Assembly (NCBI GenBank): GCA_030150045.1
Contig: JASLGM010000029.1
Span: forward strand, 1 to 42,440
Length of the DNA stretch: 42,440 bases
Source: Taishania sp.
GTDB taxonomy: Bacteria; Bacteroidota; Bacteroidia; Flavobacteriales_D; Crocinitomicaceae
Reading direction: 5' to 3'
The position numbers were made by a program, and so were the translations under genes. Shown here in pieces: positions 13,882 through 24,300 of this stretch. How positions within the stretch are numbered: position 1 is the stretch's first letter; each line of letters opens with the position of its first letter. The notes beneath the pieces are model-generated. The model had not been told where the DNA came from. It made no database searches and saw nothing but the letters and a program-made list of their open reading frames with translations.

Positions 13882-16289
13882 TTCTTAGTCGTTTTTATAT
13901 ATGATTTAACTTCATCGTGTAGTGAAAGCAAACTTTCCTTTAAAACCGGTTCCCCAACTAGATCTATTATTTCTTTACATTTATCAATTGATAATGTATA
14001 ATTCAAGTTGGTAATTCTACTTATTTCTAATTGCAATATTTTTAACTGAATTTCCAAGTCATCTTTTATTTCATTGTTTTCATCTTTCGATAATTTGTAC
14101 TCAATTTTTTTTATAAAATGGTTAAACTTTATACTTTTTAGATAATCAATTATCTCATTTACTTTTATTTTCGCAAACTCTCCAATAAACCCGTTTTCTA
14201 GAAAAAAATCGTTATAAAGTAGCTGATGTATATTCGCTCCAAATGTTTGCTCCTCACTTTTCTCTACTGGTACGCCCTCCTTCAATCGAAGTACATTGGA
14301 TAATGGAATATCTGAAAGAATAAATGGTGAGTGGGTTGAAAGGAGAATATTAATTCCTTTAATTTGTTTATTATTTACGTAATTGTTTTGGAAGGAAATT
14401 AATAGGTCTTGAATAAAATTTCTTTGAAGATTGGGATGATAATACAATTCTATTTCATCTAAAATCACATTTATATTGTCGTAAGCAATTCTTTCATCTA
14501 GAGAATTAGTATTTCTATAATGTACTGATAAAATGTTGTCAATATGATAGTTGATTGTAGTTATATTCATCAAGGATTGTATTTCTCCTGAACTCAATCC
14601 ATTAAACCGAAATTCCTTTCCTTGGAACTCTAAGATGTAATCCAGTTTGAAAATAGCAGGAAAAGTATGAAGTATTAATTCATCTACAGAAATAGAATCA
14701 GACTTTAGAATGTTCTTTTTGATATTATTGATCCAATTGAACAACTTTTCTTTATCAAATATCAATTTATTTGAACCAATGAAATCTTTAAAATAACTCT
14801 CATGTTTTTCATAGTTCATGAAAAAATTAGCAGTAGCTCGAAATTTTTTAGTTAAATGTGTCTTGTCAGAATAGAAAAACTCTAGATTGTTATCAGAAGG
14901 TGATTTATCTTTATCGAAATATTTGTTGAGATGATATTTATTGAAAGTGTTGTATTTATGTATTAGATATCCTGATATATGTTGTTTAATATCATAATAC
15001 GCATTAGGAATATCGTAATCCAAGTTATTCTTATTGAAATCAACAAAACTTACCAGATTTTTGTACGGAGCATCCTCTGTATCTAATGGAAATACAACAG
15101 GTATTGTATAGTTTCCCTTATAATATGAATCATGTTTATTACTACAAATTATTGATTTGAGCTTATATTTCCCTATATATACATCAGATAAACTTGACTG
15201 CTCATTAATTTGATGCACTATTGATTTCAGTATTCGATCCTTTAAAAGGGTAAATTCTTTGTTTATGAAATAATTACCCTTATCTCTGTATGGATTTATA
15301 ACGACTGGAACTTGATAACCATCATTTTTATGAAATAATTTTTTTATCCAATCTCCAATTATTATTGAGTTGTAAGAAGAATTTGAGTAATTTAATATAA
15401 TACTATAAAAATCATGTAATTCGTCAATTACAGCAACATCTGATTCATTATCTAATCTTAAAGTAAGATGTTGCCCATTTTTTAGTACGAATAATTCACA
15501 ATTAAAATTTTGGATGATTTTTTGATCAAATGAATTATACTCCTTGATTTTCTCATTGAACTTATTGATAAAGTTATATAGTTGTCTAAAAAAATGCCTT
15601 AATCTATCTGTTGTAAAATAATGGATTTCAATATTAATCTCTAATATTTTATTTAATTCGTACAATGTATATGATAAGTTTTCGAATAGTTTTAAAGATA
15701 TATCTAGTTCTTTATTCTCAAAATTTGATAGTGTTTCTTTGATACCTTTTGTGATTACATCATTAAAAAGGAGCTCAATTTTCTGTAAGCGTTCATCATC
15801 TACGGTTAACTCAATGGTGTTATCATGAAGTAACTTCATAAGATTACCATCGAAATATTTAGCTCCAATATTTTCATTAACTATTTGGCAGAGATTATTG
15901 TTTTTTTCAATTTGTTCTTCCAATAATGTTCGATGATCTTTATATCTAGCAGATAAAACGGAATATTTATACATAAATAAGTTGAGAAGTTCTATTATTG
16001 AACTCTTTCCACTTCCATTTTGTCCAACAACTGCCGAAATGTTGATTTTTGGACTGTCAGGTTGAGAATATAAATCGATTTCCTTTCCAATAAATTTTAC
16101 TTGCGAAATTATTTCATTCTTATAATCGACATAATTATCATTTGTGATTTTAACTTCAGCACCTTTTTTACTTATATAGAATTCATAATCCTGATAAAAC
16201 TTATAAACCATTCCTTCTTTTAAGTTCTTTAGGAATTGTTCATCACATCCTTCCAATGGACGTATCGCCAATAACTTAAATCCGCTCAT
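13878..16289 (-). CDS. ptuA: Septu PtuA, AAA/ABC-type ATPase
   Basis: An 803-aa ATPase of the OLD/RecF-like ABC class. The Walker A motif is G89-Q-N-G-S-G-K-S96. A long divergent middle region follows, with an ABC signature-like LSSGEIQS near residue 570, Walker B VILDEIELYYH near 605-615, and the H-loop STHSPFILSD near 653. In Septu this subunit senses or is regulated by nucleotide levels and controls PtuB. No reverse transcriptase or msr-msd RNA is nearby, so it is stand-alone Septu rather than an Ec78-type retron. It starts 3 bp after the abiEii reading frame, which suggests it is read from the AbiE promoter. Confidence 0.9.
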   Translation of the reverse strand: MSGFKLLAIRPLEGCDEQFLKNLKEGMVYKFYQDYEFYISKKGAEVKITNDNYVDYKNEIISQVKFIGKEIDLYSQPDSPKINISAVVGQNGSGKSSIIELLNLFMYKYSVLSARYKDHRTLLEEQIEKNNNLCQIVNENIGAKYFDGNLMKLLHDNTIELTVDDERLQKIELLFNDVITKGIKETLSNFENKELDISLKLFENLSYTLYELNKILEINIEIHYFTTDRLRHFFRQLYNFINKFNEKIKEYNSFDQKIIQNFNCELFVLKNGQHLTLRLDNESDVAVIDELHDFYSIILNYSNSSYNSIIIGDWIKKLFHKNDGYQVPVVINPYRDKGNYFINKEFTLLKDRILKSIVHQINEQSSLSDVYIGKYKLKSIICSNKHDSYYKGNYTIPVVFPLDTEDAPYKNLVSFVDFNKNNLDYDIPNAYYDIKQHISGYLIHKYNTFNKYHLNKYFDKDKSPSDNNLEFFYSDKTHLTKKFRATANFFMNYEKHESYFKDFIGSNKLIFDKEKLFNWINNIKKNILKSDSISVDELILHTFPAIFKLDYILEFQGKEFRFNGLSSGEIQSLMNITTINYHIDNILSVHYRNTNSLDERIAYDNINVILDEIELYYHPNLQRNFIQDLLISFQNNYVNNKQIKGINILLSTHSPFILSDIPLSNVLRLKEGVPVEKSEEQTFGANIHQLLYNDFFLENGFIGEFAKIKVNEIIDYLKSIKFNHFIKKIEYKLSKDENNEIKDDLEIQLKILQLEISRITNLNYTLSIDKCKEIIDLVGEPVLKESLLSLHDEVKSYIKTTKK

Positions 16290-16292
16290 TTC

Positions 16293-17297
16293 TTATTTTG
16301 TTTCAATTTTATTAAATCTTCTTTCAATTTCTTTTATTCTCTCTATGAGAGCGTTCCACGACAAACTTTCTCCTGCCATCATGTTTTGCTGCATTTCTTT
16401 GTAATCGTTTTCCCAATCCTGAATGACCTCCTGAGGTGGTGTGATTTTTAGTTTTCCTTTTTTATGATTGGAATAATCAATACCACGTATAGGAGTTACA
16501 TTTTTTCGGTGTTCGACAATTGTATTGAACAATTCATCATCGGTTATTGCTGCAATACCATGTTCTGTATCCATCATTTTCTCGCGATCGTACAGATGTC
16601 TTGTTAAGCAGTCTGTTCGTATTTTGTCTGTTGGTTTCGAGAATTCTTCGTTTAACAGTAATGTCTTTTCAATAAACGTTCTGATTGGTTTTACCACTTA
16701 TACATTGAACTCAGGTAATGCGAATGGTAAATGACTAAATTCTTTATCAATGAATGAAATAATGGCTTTCTTTTCGGATGGTTCAGTTAGTGATCTTGCT
16801 CCTACTTCTAAAAGCACTCGTTTTTGTATGTAGTCATTGTTTGTATCTAAAGCGGACTGATAATGTAATTCCAATGTATTTGGGTCACTTGTGTCGTCTA
16901 TCTGGTCATTGTATTTGATTTCATACAACGAAGAATCTATTCCCAAGTTTGAGAGCTGCTGTATTAATTCTTCTCTGAATTCATTGATGATAAATCCACC
17001 CGATACTTTGCGAAGTTTTTTGATCTGAGACTTTGAATTGAGTTCGTCAAATCCTAACAGATGTCTGTCGATAATCAAGTCGATATCTTCCGAAAAGCGT
17101 TCTACCAATTGATATGCTTTACTTAATGAAGTTCCTCCTTTGAATATAATGGAGTCTGCATATTCGGATTGGAATACAGCTTTTAGAACGAGGCATACCC
17201 ACCAGTCTTTTTCAATGACTAAAGCAAGGTATCCTGTCAAGGTACTCATTTGCTCTAATAGCTGTATTTTCTGATTTCCTTCTAAATTAATCCACAT
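16293..17297 (-). pseudogene. abiEii: AbiEii nucleotidyltransferase toxin, interrupted by in-frame stop
   Basis: The first 199 codons (17297-16698) hold the nucleotidyltransferase motifs GGTSLSKAY (54-62), SEDIDL (69-74) and a Lys-rich motif at KRVLLEVGARS. After LPEFNV an in-frame TAA (16698-16700) stops translation. The same frame continues without a shift as VVKPIRTFIEK, then RHLYD, to 16293, giving another 134 codons with the usual AbiEii C-terminal motif IV. Joined, the length (about 334 aa) is normal for the family. A single base change therefore explains the break. A GTG follows the stop directly, so re-initiation or readthrough cannot be excluded. Confidence 0.85.
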
Positions 17298-17901
17298 CCG
17301 AATGATTTTTGTATAGTTTCATAATCTCTTTCTGTATCCATACAGGGGCATATTTCAATTGTGTTTTGACCACAGCCGGATTTAATTTTTGTACAAACGG
17401 TTTCACCCTGTTTGAAAAATCAGTTGTTATTTCTTTTTGACCTGTTACTTTGATTGCTTGTACAATCAAATGCAAAAGCTCATCTTTTATCGCAAAATTT
17501 CTTGGTGCTGTTTTCTTAAATCTGATTGTTCGCTTTCCAATTTTTACGATTCTTTGCGAACCATCGGTAAGGTATACGGCATTCATTGGAACCTGTGTTG
17601 ACAACCCCAATAGATTTAATGCCAGAACTCCTGTTGGAGCTATTCGCGACTTATCACGTTTTGAAATTTCGACAGCTACATGTTCTGCCGTGGGTAAGAT
17701 TGTTCCTAACAACGGGTCTATTTTGGGCTTGGCATAAATGCCGTGTGCCAGACGTACCAATACACTCACTTTTTCTAAACGAGACAGTACCTGACGAATA
17801 TTTTCAGGTGTTCCATAATTTGTAAAATCTTCAGCGAAGAATAGTATTCCTCTTGGAGATTTTAAAATTTTATTTTCTATCTTATTTTTAGATGTTTGCA
17901 C
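17287..17901 (-). CDS. abiEi: AbiEi-type antitoxin/repressor (DUF6088)
   Basis: A 204-aa protein with the DUF6088/AbiEi layout. An N-terminal winged helix-turn-helix (about 10-70, FFAEDFTNYGTPENIRQVLS, then LARLGIYAKP-like strands) is followed by a C-terminal domain (80-200) containing RIAPTGVLALNLLGLSTQVP. In AbiE systems AbiEi neutralises the AbiEii nucleotidyltransferase without binding it (type IV) and represses its own operon through inverted repeats. It overlaps abiEii by 11 bp. Its likely operator lies at 17920-17952, just upstream of the start. Confidence 0.88.
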   Translation of the reverse strand: MQTSKNKIENKILKSPRGILFFAEDFTNYGTPENIRQVLSRLEKVSVLVRLAHGIYAKPKIDPLLGTILPTAEHVAVEISKRDKSRIAPTGVLALNLLGLSTQVPMNAVYLTDGSQRIVKIGKRTIRFKKTAPRNFAIKDELLHLIVQAIKVTGQKEITTDFSNRVKPFVQKLNPAVVKTQLKYAPVWIQKEIMKLYKNHSDVD

Positions 17902-17919
17902 GTTATTTAAAACAAATCA

Positions 17920-17952
17920 TTTGTCACAAATTTAGTAAAAATTTGTGACAAA
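17920..17952. promoter_or_regulatory. AbiE operator, perfect inverted repeat
   Basis: TTTGTCACAAATTT (17920-17933) and AAATTTGTGACAAA (17939-17952) are perfect inverted 14-bp arms separated by AGTAA. The site begins 19 bp upstream of the abiEi start. AbiEi proteins of other systems bind inverted repeats before their operon, so autoregulation here is very likely. Confidence 0.82.
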
Positions 17953-18321
17953 ACGATTCGTTATTGAGGTATGAATATACAATGCTACTAAATTTTGAAA
18001 TATGATGTATGTGATGAATGAAAATCGGGTATTTATACCTAGTTGATTAGGTGTAAATACTCAATATCAACTCAACTGAGAATTACTATTTATTTTCAAC
18101 TTGACTACCTTCCTGACCACCTACTCTGATGATTATATAAAAAGCTAATTTCCATCAATAAATCAGGTATTTATACTCTTGTTTAGTATAAAATAATTAG
18201 GCTAATTTGCCCCAAACGAGAATTAAATTTATTAAAAAGCAAATAATTCATTGATTTTTAATATCTTTTGATTTCAATTATTACCGTAAAATGCTAAATA
18301 ACCCATTAATTTAAAATTACT
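17953..18321. promoter_or_regulatory. Divergent control region of AbiE-Septu and Tc toxin
   Basis: There is no gene in this AT-rich 369-bp stretch. It contains two related dyads: GTATTTATACCTA/TAGGTGTAAATAC (18029-18060, one mismatch) and GTATTTATACT/AGTATAAAATA (18167-18195, imperfect). Both begin with TCRGGTATTTATAC, so they also form a direct repeat 137 bp apart. They probably bind one regulator of the Tc operon. No clear Bacteroidota promoter pair was identified. Confidence 0.5.
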
Positions 18322-21300
18322 ATGGCTACATCAACTGCTATTACTAACATTCGCAAATTTTTCGTAAAAGGAAAAATAGATTGTTTGTTTACTCCTGATA
18401 CTATTGAATATGAAATAGAAATCTCAAATCTGCAGGTTGAATTGTGGCAAAAGGGTCCGATGAATATCTATTACTTGGGAAAGGCTTTTACAGATGAAAC
18501 TGGCCAATTCCTTGTGGTATTTGAATTGGATGATGCTTCTAGTATTTTACAAGACAATACAATTGAAAATGTATTTGCTAAGATATATTACAAAGGAAAA
18601 ATTATTTCAGGTGAAAATCCCTATATTGATGATGCTTCTTCTGCTAAACGACCGATTAAAAATATTACTCTACGAGAAGGATTAACAGACATTGGAACTC
18701 ATAGTATTAAAATTACGGCTTTCGAATATTCTTCCGGTGAAAATTTCATAGAAATTGCTGAAAAACCATTCGATGAGTTAAAAAGAATCTTATTTGATGT
18801 TAGAGAGTTTTCTTCAAAAAAACCTCTTCCAATAGGATATCATTGCAAATTTACAGGGTTCATTGAAATAGATAATGAAGACTATACGTTATTTTCAACA
18901 GCCCTTGAAGTAGTTAAGGAAGGCTACGTTGAGCTTGCAGTTCCTCAACTCCCTGTCATAGTACAGCAACCTGATCAAGATTTAATAATAAATCTAAAAG
19001 TAAATGGAATACCTGAGAAACCTTCCCAGGAATGTTATCTAGAGCTAGAGTTAAACAGTAAATTATTTTACACACCTATAACTAACTTAATAATTTATAA
19101 AGAAAAACTATGCGTATTTATAGGGGAAAAGTATTATTATTTAAAAGACACACCAGAAGATTTAAAAGATGTATCTATAATTAGTTTTAGTCCTTCAGGT
19201 CAAATAGCATATTATGACTCTTCTTCAGAAACATGGAATAGTGATACTGGCTTAGTTTTTTGCCAATTTGAATATCCTGAAAATCTAACAAAAGTTTCAA
19301 ATGGAATTTATTCATCAAATCCTTCTGTAGGGGTAGTGACAACTGGACAGTTAGGAACGGGAAGTTTTGCAGAATTCTCGTTAAGTGTCGATAATCCTTC
19401 GATATTTCCATTAAATGTAGAATTGAAAATAGATGCTCCAAACAATCAAACTATTTTTACGGGAACATTTGCTAACCTACTTCCTGGAAGTAGGAATTTT
19501 GTGATGGTAGAGACAGATGATTTTCCTGCCCAATTCGATGATTCACCAACAATTGAAGATATTGAAATAGTAAGTGGTGTTACTTTTACACTTGACTTTA
19601 AAAATTTTATTAAATCAAAACAAATTGACACATTAGAAAAAATAAAAAAAGCTGGTCCAATTCGATACATAGAGGGGTTTCCTTCCACTGCAATTACTGA
19701 GGCGGATCTCATTATGTTGCAAGGACATGTTGATTTGTATACCGTTAACTCAAATTCAGAGCAAAATCAACATTTAATTGATCTGGAATTTAATAATTTA
19801 TATAAAATTTCAGAAACGCCTAAAGATGTATTTCTAAACATAGTTGAGGATTCCGTTTTACCACTCTTTCATGCTGCTCAAATACATGAAACAATTGTAC
19901 AAAATCAAAAACTTGTTTCGAATCTTCTTGCAGCAAAAATGTCGGATTATGAACTTAAAACCTCTTTTATCCCTGATCTTCCTAACTCTACTTTTGCAAA
20001 TACAGCCTTTTCTAAATTTATAAATCGTTGCGAATGTGAAGACTGTAATTCTGCTGTAAGTCCTTTTTCATACTTTGTCGATCTACTGAAATACGGAGCT
20101 AAACACATTAACAAAACAGGAACACCATCATATAATCCAGTCAATTACAATGCTTTCCTTACCTTACTAGAAAACTACTTTTTTCAGCCCTTCGGATCAT
20201 TCGCTGTAGATTGTGACACACTACATAAAGAGTATTGCAGAATGCGCCTTGTTACCGAAATACTGGAACAATATGTAATTACCAAAACACTACCAGTTGA
20301 AGTTCTTGAACGACTAAAAAATGACCGCAAAAACTTTATTCTTTTAACATATAAAACCTTACTCACACAAGCTGGAACTTCGTATGAAGAACTTCGTAAT
20401 GTAATTTCGATACAGGATGAGGAAGAGCAAGAAGCAGCTGCTCTCAGATTATCTAACAAAATAGGCATTCCATTATACAATCCAGATTCAGTTGCTGATT
20501 TGACAGCTAAACGAATGTGGTTAACCTTTGATAATGTAAGTCCTAATCAGGAACTGAACGCTGAAAATCTTGAGTTAATTTTTGGATTCAGAGATACTCA
20601 GCGAGATGTGCTGACAAACCCACCAATGTCTGCAATTGGCACATGGAAAGAAGCTCATCTAAAAAATCTTTGGAAAAGTACGGATTATTTATTCTCAGCA
20701 TACAGTCGTGAAGATGTTAACCCTACAGATGACAATTCCTTCAAATCAGAATGGAAACCCATCATTGACCCGGACAGTTTCGGACGTGGGGATATGACTT
20801 ATCAGTCTTCTGATTTTGCGCTAACATTGTGGCGTCACAGAAAAGCAGATACAGATACTTTTCTTAGCTATTTTGTGTCTAATAATAATATACTTTCCAG
20901 GACTTCTGTAGATATACAAGGAAGAATACTGCGCGTTCCTAATAAGAATCTGGACGGAATTCAATTTCAAAATGGTATTGTTCGATTAAAAAATCCAATT
21001 GGGGGCTTATATGATGTTAATTTTGGAGTGTATAGTACTGCTTTAAACGGAGTAAATACAAATATTATTCTAAAAAAATCTGTATTAGGACCACCTGCAA
21101 TCCCTCAGCCAGATATGTTTCAACCAGATGGCATGGAACCTGTAATACGATACGACAGCGTTATACAAGTATCACAAACTCTTACAGCGCTCGAAACAAC
21201 AATTACACTTAACTGGAATAACACACCTGTCATATTAGATAATCTATCAAATGGACGTGTTCAATTAATTAGTACCGACAGTAATACAGAAGAGATTTAT

Positions 21301-24300
21301 ATTTATGATCCTACACAACCACCATCACCATTACAAATTACATCTGTAAACATTATTTCTGACTCTGAGGTTACGCTGGTTGTAACACCTCAATTATCAG
21401 AAGCTTTCGTAGCTCGCAATATTAGCTTTGCTTATGAAGCAGAAGTGGCTCTTGATACTGCAACCATTCCTGATCCAGAAAAAGTGTGTGAAGAATTATT
21501 CATGGTTAACAACTTTGATTACACATACCTCTCTCCCGCACCTACCGGAATGACTGATCCGTTTAACTATACTGTTTGGGATGATCCAGGAACATGGCCG
21601 GGAACGACAGGTTCAGGAGCTAATTATTATGAAAAACTTAAAAAACTGTATGAAGCTATTCGTTCAGGAAGCACCGAAGAAGCCTTTCTTTCAGTTGTAA
21701 CAGATTCTCTGCACACTGATATTTATGGATTTAATCTAGTGATGGAACTGCTGATTTCTTGTGAGCAATACCTGAATTCGATGTATTCATACGAAAAGCC
21801 TGATACAGAAAAATTGTATCAGATGGCATCTGTTTTCCGAAACAGTGCCAGACAAAAATTAAATGAAAACTGGGTAAAAGAAGAAATAAAACACATTCCA
21901 AGCGGTGGAACCGATCCTGAGGAACTGATGCTGAACTCTCGTTATTTCTGGAAAGCCTTGAATGAGCCGTTGGCAGGTCCATGGAACAGTTCATTGCAAA
22001 CCATTCCTGATACGGTGGGGGAAATAACTGCTTCCGATATTCCGATTATCGACCCTGAATTAGTGCTTCGCCAACGATTACTCGTTTCTCCTGATGCAGA
22101 AGCATATAGAAATTTATATGATACGCGACAAAACCAATTAGACACACAGAGAACAATTTATTTTGGGTGGTTAGTTTCCGTTCCTTTTAATGCAGAAGGA
22201 TTTAAACATATTTTAAATCACATCAATACAGGGGACGAAAATACTGACTATAATATCAGTCCTTATACTAATCTGAATGCGCTTATCCTGGATTTTGAAA
22301 GTACTGATGTATTCCGTCAGCTAAAAGCAAATACTGTGTTGCAGGAAGCTTTCGCACTTACACCTGATGCATTCTCTGCTATTCTTCCTGTTATGAACGC
22401 CTATCAGGATGTAGATCCGTCCAATCAGCCCAGCATAGTTGAATTACGCTCGGTAACAGATATACTTGTTACGGCATGTAAGAAAAAACGTTTCTACTTT
22501 ACAATTGGCATTGCAACCGGATGGATTGAAGAGGAAATTACAGGAAACTTCCCGGACGGAGAACCTGTAAAATACTATAACGTGCTCGGCATGCGATTAG
22601 ATTCCGTACTGGGGAATGTACTCAACCGTTCGGAATGGCAAAGTACACTGGCAAAATGGAATCGTGTTCCAACAGTATTTCCGGACATTGTTCCTCCTGA
22701 AAATATCAAACGTTTTGTACAGGGAGAAATTGTTCATGATTTATGGGTAAGTCGCAAAAACACATTAGACATTACTTTCAATCAAGCTTATTCACAATTT
22801 AATGATACACTTCCTGTAGGAACATTGTTTCAAAATTTCAAAAATATTTTGAGCATGCTAGTGGCACGTGCACAAATTATTCCAACGGATGATTTTTCGT
22901 TCTACTTCACAGATCTTTTTGAAAAAGAAATTGAGGGAGAGGATATTCGACCATATTTGAATCAACTAAATATTCAAATAGCCGAATACCAAGTATTAAA
23001 ACAAATATATACCGTTCTTCAAAACGAAAATGGAGCAGATCCGCTTCAAACCTCCAACCTGCTTCCATCTGAATTTGAGGATGTAATAAATATTTCCATT
23101 CATGTAAATTTTGCCAATGCCGGCGGCTATTTTTCTTACGTTAAAGAAGAATACTATGCAAACATTATTCTTAATGGAGAAGATTTTCAAAATTTCAAAC
23201 CTGCGATTATTAATTTCCCACTTAATATCGTTACTGAAACTACAGAATGGAGATCCCCAATTGCTGATAAAAAAGCATGGAAGGACACACTTAATACGCG
23301 TATTGAGCGTAAACAAAGTGTACTGGATGAATGGGATACTGTGCTAGAAAAAACCGAAGACATCACCATGCCGGTAATGCGTGATGCATTGATTCAAGCT
23401 CTACGTAACAATTGTGAATCATTTGAAAATGCTGCAGAACGAATCGCTAAAACACTTTTTATTGAGACAAAGGACAATTGTTGTGTGAAACACAGTCGGG
23501 TTTCGCATGCAATTGACACAATACAAGGATTTATCTTTTCCTTGGAAAGCGGCATTTATGATAATTACCTATCTGGATTTACACTTAATGCGCCAAACTT
23601 TGATAAAGAATGGCAATGGTTAGGCTCCTATGCAACATGGAGATCTGCAGTATTTACATATATCTATCCTGAAAACCTGCTTTATCCAACACTTAAACGC
23701 AGGCAAAGTCCCGCATTTATTGAGCTGGCAGAAACGATTCAGAACGCAAACCGTTTCACGCCACTCAATGCCTGTCAGGCGGCAAAGAAATATCAAGAAT
23801 ATTTTGAGGATATTCAAAACTTGAAATTGGTATGTACTGCTAATGCAAATGCATATATCTACCGCAAAGATCCACTTGACTGCTGTGGTAATCTTAATAA
23901 TAGTATGCAGGAATATATGACTTATTACTTTGCTCAAAGTACTATTTCGGGAAAGGGTTATTATTCAGAAAAACCATATTATGCAATTGATACTAATGAA
24001 CATGATTTCTGGAAGGTGATTCCAACACTGCGTGAAAATGCAAAAATCATAGGCTGCTTACCATTAAATCGAGAATACGATGATAATGGTCAGGCGACCA
24101 ATCTTGCTCTGTGGTTGTTTTATACTTATAAAGAAGATGGAGAGTTTAAACTTGCCTTTCTTAAAAAAGACCTCATGACTGCAGGAAGTGAGTGGACAGA
24201 AGAAGAGGAAATTGAGTTACCAGATGTTTTCCAATTAAAGCATGGAGTTATTACTAATGGACGAAGAGATAATGCTAATATTTTAGAATCCTCACATAAA

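Noticed and set aside
12937..16289. Retron of the Ec78 type, which also uses PtuA and PtuB
   Set aside because: No reverse transcriptase or msr-msd candidate lies nearby; the pair is stand-alone Septu.
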